DNA from: Collinsella sp.
GTDB taxonomy: Bacteria; Actinomycetota; Coriobacteriia; Coriobacteriales; Coriobacteriaceae
Length of the DNA stretch: 9,764 nucleotides
NCBI GenBank assembly: GCA_019419405.1
Contig: DYAA01000139.1
Location: forward strand, 1-9,764
Direction: 5' to 3'
The notes under the pieces: model-generated
Seen by the model: the letters and a program-made list of their open reading frames with translations, nothing else
Database searches by the model: none
What the model was told of the DNA's origin: nothing
Shown here: in pieces, positions 1 through 5,189 of the stretch
How positions within the stretch are numbered: the stretch's first letter is position 1
Layout: every line of letters starts with the position of its first letter
Program-made: the position numbers and the translations under genes

Positions 1-256
1 TCACCCCGCCGTCTACCTGATGGGCCGCGGAGCCATCCCCTCCCGTCGGGGCTTTAGCCGGGGTGCCATGCGGCACCCCGGGGTATCCGGTATTACCCGT
101 CCTTTCGGGCGGCTATCCCGGGGGAGGGGGCAGGTTCTCCCCGTGTTACTCAGCCGTTCGCCACTCGCTTCCCTCCGGAGAGGGGTGCCGTTCGACTTGC
201 ATGTGTTAGGCGCGCCGCCAGCGTTCATCCTGAGCCAGGATCGAACTCTCCGTCCA
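1..256 (-). rRNA. rrs: 16S ribosomal RNA, 5' part (gene continues past the left edge)
   Basis: The minus strand reads AGAGTTCGATCCTGGCTCAG at 249-230, the universal start region of bacterial 16S rRNA, with the T-to-C change I associate with Coriobacteriia. It continues through the ACACATGCAAGTCGAACGG stretch, the V1-V2 variable region and the conserved CGGCCCATCAGGTAGACGG part, then leaves the window at base 1. The mature 5' end is placed near 256 by aligning AGAG with E. coli positions 8-11; the exact base is not certain. The variable region matches Collinsella 16S as I remember it, which is the main basis for the organism call. Only about 256 nt of some 1,500 are present. Confidence 0.97.
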
Positions 257-734
257 AAATGTTTGGGCTTCGAGCCCGTCCGGTCCTCTCAGTTCATCGC
301 TGATCGGTTCCGTTCGATTCATATGGTTTTAGTATAGGAAAAGGAATTTCTCGGGGCCGCCTCTCGGCGGCCTTGCGAAAAACAAATCCAAGTTAGACCA
401 TTTCAAATGGTTCGATGTCTGCCCGGATGCGACACATCTGGTGTGTCCATCCTCGCAGTATCCGGTTCTCAAGGTGCACGCCCCGCGGCTGATCCGGTCT
501 CACCGGGCCGCGCGGCAAGGAGATATATTGCCAGACCGCGAAGCTCTGTGGGACGTCAATTCCACTCTTCACAAGTCCTACACAACATATTGCTTTCTAT
601 AGGTAATAGAAAGACTGGTGCGGATCTTCCGCACGTATCAGATGATGACCCTTTGGTTCAGGAATATATAGAGATCGGTCACCTGTAAGTGTTTATCTAC
701 CCGCGCTTTTAGCAATGTAAACCGCGCTTCAGAT
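257..734 (-). promoter_or_regulatory. rRNA operon leader and promoter region, with several stem-loops
   Basis: These ~480 nt lie between the rplT terminator and the 16S 5' end and hold no supported gene. In minus-strand order the perfect hairpins are 618-634 (GTGCGGA, 3-nt loop), 593-613 (CTTTCTAT, 5-nt loop), 425-452 (11 bp with one bulged base) and 355-372 (GGCCGCC, 4-nt loop). TTGAGAACC at 472-464 resembles the boxA-like element of actinobacterial rRNA leaders. The rRNA promoter must lie in this stretch or just upstream. AT-rich hexamers at about 664-669 and 528-533 are possible -10 sites, but none has a good -35 box at the right distance, so I do not call a precise promoter. Function as a leader is inferred from position. 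Confidence 0.7.
464..472 (-). promoter_or_regulatory. boxA-like antitermination element in the rRNA leader
   Basis: The minus strand reads TTGAGAACCGGATACTGCG from 472 down, about 210 nt before the 16S 5' end. Actinobacterial rRNA leaders carry a similar TTTGAGAACT element, thought to be the boxA site bound by the NusB/NusE antitermination complex. The bulged hairpin at 425-452 follows directly. The match is by eye to a remembered consensus, so the call is tentative. Confidence 0.45.
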
Positions 735-770
735 AAAAAGAGGGAGCGCCGCGCACAACGCGACACTCCC
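735..770 (-). terminator. intrinsic terminator after rplT
   Basis: The minus strand forms a 12-bp stem, GGGAGTGTCGCG with CGCGGCGCTCCC, including two G-U pairs and a TTGTG loop. A run of five T follows. It starts 21 nt after the rplT stop and separates the infC-rpmI-rplT operon from the rRNA promoter region. Confidence 0.92.
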
Positions 771-791
771 CTAGCGATTCAAGAGAATCTA

Positions 792-1151
792 TTAGGCCTC
801 GAGAGCCTTCTTGGCGATGGTAGCCAGCTCGTTGAAGGACTCGATGTCCTCGTAAGCCATCTGAGCCAGGACCTTGCGGTCGAGCTCGATGCCGGCAACC
901 TTCAGGCCGTGCATGAACTGAGAGTAAGAGATGTCGTTCAGGCGAGCAGCAGCGTTGATACGAGTGATCCAAAGAGAACGGATCTCGCGCTTCTTGTTGC
1001 GGCGATCACGATACTGATACTGCAGGGAGTGCTGGACCTGCTCTTTAGCATGCTTGTAAGTACGCGAAGCGGCACCGTAGTAACCCTTCGCACGGTGCAT
1101 AACGGTACGGCGCTTCTTCTTGGCGGCAACAGCGCGCTTAATACGTGCCAT
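792..1151 (-). CDS. rplT: 50S ribosomal protein L20
   Basis: L20 binds 23S rRNA early in assembly of the large ribosomal subunit. In many bacteria it also represses its own operon by binding the operon's mRNA. The product is 119 residues, the usual length. It has the standard start MARIKRAVAAKKKRRTVMH, a basic N-terminal extension of about 60 residues that threads into the ribosome, and a globular C-terminal part with the family's IDRKVLAQMA-type helix (here ELDRKVLAQMAYED). AGGAG lies 10 nt before the ATG. It is the last gene of infC-rpmI-rplT, 46 nt after rpmI, and a strong terminator follows. If L20 autoregulation works here as in Bacillus or E. coli, its target is probably the leader upstream of infC; that is inference. 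Confidence 0.98.
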   Translation of the reverse strand: MARIKRAVAAKKKRRTVMHRAKGYYGAASRTYKHAKEQVQHSLQYQYRDRRNKKREIRSLWITRINAAARLNDISYSQFMHGLKVAGIELDRKVLAQMAYEDIESFNELATIAKKALEA

Positions 1152-1197
1152 GTTCTATCAACTCCTAGACGGTAAAACGAAAAACGGGAACGCGAAC

Positions 1198-1389
1198 TTA
1201 GGCGAGACGCGACTTGATGACCTTGCGGTCGGCAGCGGCAATCTCGGTCTCCTGACGGAAGCCACGCTTACGCTTGGTGGACTTCTTGCTCAGGATGTGG
1301 CTCTTGAAAGCCTTGGCGCGCATAAGCTTGCCGGTACCAGTCTTGCGGAAACGCTTCTTGGTGCCGCTGTGGGACTTCATCTTAGGCAT
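1198..1389 (-). CDS. rpmI: 50S ribosomal protein L35
   Basis: L35 is a small basic protein of the large ribosomal subunit. The 63-residue product has the family start MPKMKSHSGTKKRFRKTGTG and a lysine- and arginine-rich core (SKKSTKRKRGFRQ). The length is normal. AAGGAG sits 8 nt before the ATG, so the start is secure. The gene lies 32 nt after infC and 46 nt before rplT. This order is the conserved IF3-L35-L20 operon found across bacteria, which supports co-transcription from the promoter upstream of infC. Confidence 0.98.
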   Translation of the reverse strand: MPKMKSHSGTKKRFRKTGTGKLMRAKAFKSHILSKKSTKRKRGFRQETEIAAADRKVIKSRLA

Positions 1390-1421
1390 GAAATACTCCT
1401 TAATCGGTTACAGAACACTAG

Positions 1422-1976
1422 TTACTTAGTATCGCTTGCCGCTTTATCCTCATCGAAGGCGCCCTTAATCGGGGCGAGCAGCATAAGCATGTTACGGCCT
1501 TCCATCTTAGGCTTGGACTCGACCGTAGCGTAAGGCTTGAGATCCTCGGCGAGACGCTCGAGAACGTTAAGGCCCTGCTCCGGGTGAGCCATCTCACGGC
1601 CGCGGAACATGATGGTGATCTTAACGCGTGCGCCCTTCTTGAGGAAACGCAGAACGTGGCCCTTCTTGGTCTCGTAGTCGCCAACGTCGATCTTGGGTCG
1701 GAACTTCATTTCCTTGACCTCGACCTTGGACTGGTTCTTACGAGCAGCCTTGGCCTTCATGGCCTGCTGGTACTTGAACTTACCGTAGTCCATGACCTTG
1801 CAGACCGGCGGCTCCGCGTTGGGAGCAATCTCGACCAGGTCGAGACCCTGATCGTCGGCGACGCGCTGGGCATCACGGATGGCGAACAGGCCGAGCTGAG
1901 AGCCATCGACGCCAATCAAACGGCACGAAGATGCAGTGATCTCGTCGTTGATGCGGGTGTCATCAGACTTAGCTAT
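1422..1976 (-). CDS. infC: translation initiation factor IF-3, probably starting at an AUA codon
   Basis: IF-3 binds the 30S subunit, keeps it apart from 50S and checks the start codon and initiator tRNA. The protein shows the N-terminal domain opening (TRINDEI), the linker region with PPVCKVMDYGKFKYQ, and the C-terminal domain (KEMKFRPKIDVGDYETKKGH, then VKITIMFRGREM). The first in-frame ATG, at 1989-1991, has no ribosome binding site. Instead an ideal GGAGGT at 1989-1984 overlaps that ATG and lies 7 nt before an in-frame ATA at 1976-1974. Starting there gives 184 residues beginning (M)AKSDDTRINDEI, in line with other IF-3s. infC is known for non-AUG starts such as AUU in E. coli, which let IF-3 limit its own synthesis. 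The ATG start would add five residues. The family assignment is certain; the start codon is inferred. Confidence 0.96.
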   Translation of the reverse strand: MAKSDDTRINDEITASSCRLIGVDGSQLGLFAIRDAQRVADDQGLDLVEIAPNAEPPVCKVMDYGKFKYQQAMKAKAARKNQSKVEVKEMKFRPKIDVGDYETKKGHVLRFLKKGARVKITIMFRGREMAHPEQGLNVLERLAEDLKPYATVESKPKMEGRNMLMLLAPIKGAFDEDKAASDTK

Positions 1977-1983
1977 TTTCCCT

Positions 1984-1989
1984 ACCTCC
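1984..1989 (-). promoter_or_regulatory. ribosome binding site that fixes the infC start
   Basis: GGAGGT on the minus strand is a near-perfect Shine-Dalgarno sequence. It lies 7 nt before the ATA at 1976-1974 and inside the codons that would follow the ATG at 1991. This placement favours ATA and argues against the upstream ATG, which is preceded only by an A/T-rich stretch. Confidence 0.8.
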
Positions 1990-1995
1990 ATTCAT

Positions 1996-2027
1996 AAAAA
2001 ATAACCCGGCGCTTCTCAGCAACCAGG
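1996..2027 (-). terminator. intrinsic terminator in the infC leader (probable attenuator)
   Basis: The minus strand forms a 9-bp stem, CCTGG-TGCT with AGCGCCGGG, with one bulged T, two G-U pairs and a GAGA loop. TTATTTTTT follows directly. It ends only about 7 nt before the infC Shine-Dalgarno. A terminator here cannot end an upstream gene cleanly, because the infC promoter is further upstream, so it should act on infC operon transcripts themselves. Both arms can pair instead with 2086-2100. Confidence 0.75.
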
Positions 2028-2157
2028 TCGTACACATAGACTTCCTCGATTTGAGGAAGGGAATCTAAGTTGTATGACCAGTCAGCTGCTCATTGGCGCC
2101 AAAAGGTGGGAACCCTCGGGTTCCTCTTTAGGGCATTGCGGGAACAACGCCTTGCGA

Positions 2158-2166
2158 ATAATAACA
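2158..2166 (-). promoter_or_regulatory. probable extended -10 promoter of the infC operon
   Basis: The minus strand reads TGTTATTAT at 2166-2158. That is a TGn extension followed by TATTAT, one mismatch from TATAAT. No good -35 hexamer is present, which is common for extended -10 promoters. Transcription would start near 2151. An imperfect palindrome, ATAACGCG/CGTGTTAT, covers 2161-2181 and overlaps the promoter, and TGTACGT occurs twice just upstream. These could bind a regulator, but none is identified. Confidence 0.5.
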
Positions 2167-2192
2167 CGTACAGCGCGTTATCACATTACGTA

Positions 2193-2260
2193 CACGAAAA
2201 AGGGGCCTTGACCCCCTTGAACGCTCGCTTGCATGTATGGTGCCCGAGGCGAGACTCGAA
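2193..2260 (-). repeat. partial copy of the tRNA-Leu 3' end plus its terminator
   Basis: This 68-bp stretch is a near copy of 2376-2444. On the minus strand it starts at the tRNA T-loop (TTCGAGTCTCGCC), runs through the 3' acceptor strand and CCA, the 3' flank and the G/C-run terminator, and ends at TTTTTCGTG. Differences are one substitution in the spacer and several changes plus one missing base in the terminator loop and stem. The 5' three quarters of the tRNA are absent, so it cannot encode a tRNA. It is either a tRNA pseudogene left by tandem duplication or one half of an attachment-site duplication. Confidence 0.85.
2197..2216 (-). terminator. intrinsic terminator in the partial tRNA-Leu copy
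   Basis: GGGG, a TCAAGG loop, then CCCC and five T on the minus strand. It is the counterpart of the functional tRNA-Leu terminator at 2380-2400 and sits just upstream of the infC promoter. It would shield the infC operon from read-through. Confidence 0.7.
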
Positions 2261-2375
2261 GGGCCTTCGCTTCGCGAAGCCCCGGGCTTCGGACGCGCGG
2301 CGCCCTCGCCACGCTCCGCTACAAACAGGCCGCAGGCCTGTTTGCTTAACGCTTCGCGCGCTCACGCGAGTTCGG
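2261..2375. repeat. palindrome-rich 115-bp insert between the two tRNA-Leu 3' ends
   Basis: This segment has no coding signal. It holds a perfect 10-bp inverted repeat with a 3-nt loop at 2322-2344 (CAAACAGGCC/GGCCTGTTTG), a 12-bp palindrome GCTTCGCGAAGC at 2269-2280, and further GC-rich self-complementary bits near 2351-2370. No T-run follows on either strand, so these are not intrinsic terminators. It could be a REP-like dispersed element or the remnant of a larger excised element. I do not recognise the family. Confidence 0.6.
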
Positions 2376-2444
2376 CACGAAAAAGGGGGCCGCAACCCCC
2401 TTGAACGCTCACTTGCATGTATGGTGCCCGAGGCGAGACTCGAA
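2376..2444 (-). repeat. parent copy of the repeat: tRNA-Leu 3' end and terminator
   Basis: This is the intact counterpart of 2193-2260, offset by 184 bp. It covers the last 23 nt of the tRNA gene (T-loop to CCA), the spacer and the terminator. Integrases of the tyrosine family often use exactly this part of a tRNA gene as an attachment core, although the repeat here also extends some 45 bp beyond the tRNA. Confidence 0.8.
2380..2400 (-). terminator. intrinsic terminator after tRNA-Leu
   Basis: GGGGG, a TTGCGG loop, CCCCC, then five T on the minus strand, starting 21 nt after the tRNA CCA end. Confidence 0.85.
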
Positions 2445-2508
2445 CTCGCACGTTGTTGCCAACGGTGGATTTTGAGTCCACTGCGTCTGCCAATTCCGCC
2501 ACTCGGGC
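2422..2508 (-). tRNA. tRNA-Leu, anticodon CAA
   Basis: The 87-nt gene includes an encoded CCA. The acceptor stem pairs GCCCGAG with CTCGGGC, followed by discriminator A and CCA. The anticodon arm is GTGGA, loop CTCAAAA, TCCAC, giving anticodon CAA, which reads the leucine codon UUG. The long variable arm (CGTTGGCAACAACG region) and the D-arm GGCGGAATTGGCAGACGC are typical of class II leucine tRNAs. The T-arm carries GTTCGAGTC. It starts 39 nt after the stop of the transglutaminase-like gene, so it may be co-transcribed with that gene; I see only a weak possible promoter in the gap. A 13-bp palindrome, CACGCAATGCGTG, spans its 5' boundary (2508-2520). Confidence 0.97.
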
Positions 2509-2547
2509 ACGCAATGCGTGAGTTAGTTTATCACAGCTTTCTACCGA

Positions 2548-3981
2548 TTAGTCCGAAAATGGAACTTCGAGCATTTCGATGAGTTCGACCGTGCGGAGCA
2601 TCTCGCGCTGACGGCATCCGCGACCGTCGACCGAAGCCTCACCCATCTGGTTATCGTAAGGGTCCTCGCGCATGCCGTCGAAAGAGGGCTCAAACTCTGC
2701 CTGGAATCGATTGTTGGCCACCATACGCCACGGGTCGAGATTGCCAAAGTAGTGACGGCGGCGCCACTCCTCCCCCATCCTGCGAGCAGAAGATCCAAAT
2801 GACACGTCGGCGTTGAGCCAACCGGTCTGCGGCGTATAGAACTCTGCCCAGTCGTGCGACCCCACCGAATCGGGCGCAACGTACAGGCCGCTCTGCCAAC
2901 GGGCAGGCACGCCCGCGATACGGCACATGATGATAAACGTGAGCGCCATAACGCCGCAATCGCCGCGGAGCGAATGCGCGCAGTCATCGGCAATAGATCC
3001 CAAAAGCAAGTACGGCGGCTGATAGCGATAGTCGATATGCTGCGTCAGATAATCATAGATAGCACGGGCGCGATCGAGCGGATCCACGAGTCCGTCAACA
3101 ACACCGGCCGTCAGCTGCTGCGGATACGGCGTGAATGCAATGTGCGGACGGTCCTCGGAAATATCCTCGGGCAGAGGCGCGTCCATACGCGGATGAACCG
3201 GAAGTGTGCCACCGTAGACATCACAATAAGCAGCATCGATGTGATAACGATAAGTCACCGAGAATGAGCGCTCACTCGAAGAAGACCACGAGGCGGTACG
3301 CGCCGAAGCGTTCGCGGGAGCAACAGCACCCTCCGGCGTCATGTCGAGAATCTCGACCTGAGACTGTTGGCGGCAGGTGGCGGCTACGGGAAGCCAAGCG
3401 CGAACGGTCTCCCCCTCTAGAGCGCCGGGGACAGACAAGGACGCCTTAAGCGTAATAACGCGAGTCAATCCGTTTTGTGACTCCATCTCCTTGAGCATCT
3501 CGTTGCGCAGTGCAATTCCGTCCGTAGGATCGGGACGCATGCCGGGGACCTCTTTGGGATATACGCGAAGCGAATCGAGGAAGTTGTCGAGAACGAACAG
3601 CTCGCCATCGATAAAGCGCCAGTCAATACGCTTACGGTCAATCAGATCGTCAAACTGCTCCTCGGTAAACTCAGGCCACTCCTCGCGAATCATCGCAATA
3701 GCCCGATCGCGCGACACCGAAAAATGAAGCGGCGTCTCAAGCATGCGATACCGCTCGGCACGAACGCAGGCAGCAAGCGAGGGATCGGGATTCTGCCCCA
3801 AAAGACGATCACAAGCCGCAACAGCCTGCGTCAAATATCCGGCATCCTTGAGACGAAGAATCTCGGGCGGCAGTCCAATATCGAGATGACGGAAATCATC
3901 ACAGCAAACATCAACAGAGCAACCAACAGGACCCTCGTCAATGACCTTCCCATCCGAAGGCAGCACATTAATAACAGCCAT
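2548..3981 (-). CDS. transglutaminase-like protein, cytosolic
   Basis: The 477-residue protein has a transglutaminase-like (papain-fold) domain at about residues 290-400. The triad is visible: Cys342 in RGDCGVMAL, His376 in GSHDWAEFY and Asp392 in WLNADVSFG, spaced as in this superfamily. Such domains act as proteases, amide hydrolases or crosslinkers; the substrate here is unknown. The N-terminal ~290 residues are separate. About 40-80 looks helical and weakly TPR-like, 95-140 is an acidic and aromatic segment ending DWRFIDGELFVLDNF, and about 175-260 looks beta-rich. There is no signal peptide or membrane segment. ATG at 3981 is chosen because GGAG lies 7 nt before it; a GTG at 3999 would add six residues but overlaps that site. 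Its promoter seems to be at 4017-4045, and tRNA-Leu follows. Confidence 0.85.
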   Translation of the reverse strand: MAVINVLPSDGKVIDEGPVGCSVDVCCDDFRHLDIGLPPEILRLKDAGYLTQAVAACDRLLGQNPDPSLAACVRAERYRMLETPLHFSVSRDRAIAMIREEWPEFTEEQFDDLIDRKRIDWRFIDGELFVLDNFLDSLRVYPKEVPGMRPDPTDGIALRNEMLKEMESQNGLTRVITLKASLSVPGALEGETVRAWLPVAATCRQQSQVEILDMTPEGAVAPANASARTASWSSSSERSFSVTYRYHIDAAYCDVYGGTLPVHPRMDAPLPEDISEDRPHIAFTPYPQQLTAGVVDGLVDPLDRARAIYDYLTQHIDYRYQPPYLLLGSIADDCAHSLRGDCGVMALTFIIMCRIAGVPARWQSGLYVAPDSVGSHDWAEFYTPQTGWLNADVSFGSSARRMGEEWRRRHYFGNLDPWRMVANNRFQAEFEPSFDGMREDPYDNQMGEASVDGRGCRQREMLRTVELIEMLEVPFSD

Positions 3982-4016
3982 ACCAAAACTCCAAGTCACT
4001 AGAACGCTTGAAGCCC

Positions 4017-4045
4017 ATTGTAGCGAGATAAAAAGAAAGCCCCAA
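4017..4045 (-). promoter_or_regulatory. probable promoter of the transglutaminase-like gene
   Basis: TTGGGG at 4045-4040 and TACAAT at 4022-4017, with 17 nt between. The -10 box is one base from consensus; the -35 box matches three of six. A start near 4010 gives a short leader of about 30 nt. The -35 box lies inside the candidate terminator at 4028-4054. Confidence 0.5.
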
Positions 4046-4054
4046 CAAGGGAGC
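4028..4054 (-). terminator. candidate intrinsic terminator between fba and the transglutaminase-like gene
   Basis: The minus strand pairs GCTCC with GGGGC (one G-U) around a CTTGTT loop, followed by TTTCTTTTTATC. The stem is short, but the T-rich tail is good. It would end fba transcripts not already stopped at the large hairpin. Confidence 0.5.
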
Positions 4055-4121
4055 CATCAACACCGCCGAACGGTAGTCAAAAAAATGAATTCAGCCCAGT
4101 AACCCTGCGGCGTTAAACGAA

Positions 4122-4213
4122 GGAAGCCCCGTCCCCCGGAACTGTTTCCTTGGCGCGACTTCTGGCGAAGCCAGGTGAGCGCAAAGGAAACAGTGTAGGG
4201 AGACGGGGCTTCC
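4122..4213. repeat. 92-bp nested inverted repeat downstream of fba
   Basis: Three nested arms pair perfectly. The outer arm is GGAAGCCCCGTC (4122-4133) with 4202-4213, the middle is ACTGTTTCCTT (4141-4151) with 4184-4194 plus GCGC 4153-4156 with 4179-4182, and the inner is CTGGC with GCCAG (4162-4174). It starts 20 nt after the fba stop. As RNA it would be an extremely stable 3' hairpin, able to stop transcription or protect the fba message. Only TTCGTTT follows it on the minus strand, so it is not a textbook terminator. A small miniature or REP-type element is the alternative. Confidence 0.85.
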
Positions 4214-4233
4214 GGCGGGAAGTTTAGCGACGC

Positions 4234-5100
4234 TTACGCCTTGTTGACGGAGCCAAACTCCTCCATGAGCTCCTTGGTGCGGGCAACGATGTTGTCGCGA
4301 CCAGGCTTGAGGAGCTTGCGGGGGTCAAAGCCCTTGCCCTGCTGATCCTTGCCAGCCTCGATGTACTCGCGAACGCCCTTGGCGAAGACGAGCTGCAGAT
4401 CGGTGTTGACGTTGATCTTGGAGATACCCAGGGAGATGGCCTTCTTGATCTGATCCTCGGGGATGCCGGTGCCACCGTGCAGGACGAGGGGCAGGTCGCC
4501 GGTCTGAGCCTTGATCTCGCCCAGGCGCTCGAAGGAAAGGCCAGCCCAGTCGGCAGGGTACACGCCGTGGATGTTGCCGATACCGCAGGCGAGGAAGTCG
4601 ACGCCCAGGTCAGCAATCTGCTTGCACTCAGCAGGATCAGCGAGCTCGCCGCTGGAGGTCACGCCGTCCTCGGTGCCGCCGATGCCGCCGACCTCGGCCT
4701 CGATGGACATGCCCTTGGAGTGGGCAAGCTCAACGAGCTCCTTGGTGCGGTCGAGGTTAAGCTGGAAGGTCTCCTCGTGAGAGCCGTCATACATGATGGA
4801 CGTGAAGCCGGCCTCGATGCACTTGAAGCAGTCCTCGTAAGAACCGTGATCGAGGTGAAGGGCGACGGGAACGGTAACGCCCGTGGCCTCGACGGCAGCC
4901 TTGACCATGTCGGCGCAGACCTTGAAACCGCCCATCCACTTAGCGGCACCAGCGGTGCACTGAAGGATCAGCGGAGACTTGGCCTCCTCGGCGGCCTGGA
5001 GAATAGCCAGGGTCCACTCGAGGTTGTTGGTGTTGAAGGCACCGAGAGCGTACTTGCCGGCCTCGGCCTTCTTGAGCATGTCTGCTGCGTTGACGAGCAT
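4234..5100 (-). CDS. fba: class II fructose-1,6-bisphosphate aldolase
   Basis: This zinc enzyme splits fructose 1,6-bisphosphate into glyceraldehyde 3-phosphate and dihydroxyacetone phosphate in glycolysis, and runs in reverse in gluconeogenesis. The 288-residue protein begins MLVNAADMLKKAEAGKYALG. It carries HLDHG with catalytic Asp84 and zinc ligand His85, the EAEVGGIGG segment, His178 (GNIHGVYP) and His208 (LHGGTGIP), followed by KINVNTDLQ for phosphate binding. The length fits the shorter class II group. The open frame continues upstream to 5196, but AGGAGG 8 nt before the ATG at 5100 and family alignment fix this start. Tagatose- or ketose-bisphosphate aldolases share the fold, so sugar specificity is by best fit. 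It has its own promoter and very even, highly biased codon use, as expected for an abundant enzyme. Confidence 0.95.
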   Translation of the reverse strand: MLVNAADMLKKAEAGKYALGAFNTNNLEWTLAILQAAEEAKSPLILQCTAGAAKWMGGFKVCADMVKAAVEATGVTVPVALHLDHGSYEDCFKCIEAGFTSIMYDGSHEETFQLNLDRTKELVELAHSKGMSIEAEVGGIGGTEDGVTSSGELADPAECKQIADLGVDFLACGIGNIHGVYPADWAGLSFERLGEIKAQTGDLPLVLHGGTGIPEDQIKKAISLGISKINVNTDLQLVFAKGVREYIEAGKDQQGKGFDPRKLLKPGRDNIVARTKELMEEFGSVNKA

Positions 5101-5140
5101 AAAAGAAACCTCCTGTAAGGTTGCTCCGATAACGCCTGAG

Positions 5141-5149
5141 ATTTTACCA
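5141..5149 (-). promoter_or_regulatory. probable extended -10 promoter of fba
   Basis: TGGTAAAAT on the minus strand is a TGn extension followed by TAAAAT, one base from consensus. A weak -35 (TTTATG) lies 16 nt upstream. The start would be near 5134, giving a leader of about 34 nt that holds the AGGAGG site. Confidence 0.6.
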
Positions 5150-5165
5150 CGGCGTACCCGAGCAT

Positions 5166-5177
5166 AAACGTTCGTTT
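5166..5177. promoter_or_regulatory. palindrome overlapping the fba -35 region (candidate operator)
   Basis: AAACG-TT-CGTTT is a perfect palindrome with a 2-bp centre. It lies 20-31 bp upstream of the -10 box, where a repressor would block polymerase. Its CG-centred halves recall LacI-type operators, but the regulator is unknown. Confidence 0.4.
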
Positions 5178-5189
5178 GTTCACGAATAT

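Larger units (their letters stand above)
1977..2151 (-). promoter_or_regulatory. structured leader RNA of the infC-rpmI-rplT operon
   Basis: From the predicted transcription start near 2151 to the infC start, the leader can fold into four hairpins. P1 is 2132-2151 (GGCGTTG/CAATGCC, one G-U). P2 is 2109-2124 (GGAACC, CGAG loop, GGTTCC). P3 is 2041-2059 (CTTCCTC, AAATC loop, GAGGAAG). The fourth is the terminator at 1996-2027. An alternative pairing joins GGCGC (2100-2096) to GCGCC (2012-2008) and AGCAG (2090-2086) to TTGCT (2022-2018). It has a 5x5 internal loop, encloses P3 and would disrupt the terminator. This resembles the L20-controlled attenuation leader of Bacillus in layout, though I see no clear sequence match. 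The pairing is visible in the sequence; the ligand is inference. Confidence 0.65.

Noticed and set aside
331..336. TATACT on the minus strand as the rRNA -10 box
   Set aside because: The hexamer is good, but no -35-like sequence lies 16-18 nt upstream; that position is the G/C-rich hairpin.
330..342. Substitution of the conserved glycine in the synthetase PK-NGYQS motif (NNYQSLHT in Rel) as a loss of function
   Set aside because: Other actinobacterial Rel proteins also vary at this position, and all other synthetase residues are intact. Positions given here are residues of Rel, not bases.
355..372. GGCCGCC hairpin as a terminator
   Set aside because: No T-run follows on either strand, and it lies inside the rRNA leader where termination would silence 16S.
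407..688. 93-codon plus-strand open frame in the rRNA leader
   Set aside because: It spans the leader hairpins and boxA-like element, has no ribosome binding site that I can see, and no recognisable protein features.
2070..2582. 170-codon plus-strand open frame
   Set aside because: It runs through the infC promoter, both tRNA-Leu 3' repeats and the tRNA gene itself; the repeat is visible in its translation, and it has no protein-like composition.
4477..5118. 213-codon plus-strand open frame antisense to fba
   Set aside because: It mirrors the fba coding frame; the real gene has conserved zinc ligands and a ribosome binding site on the minus strand.
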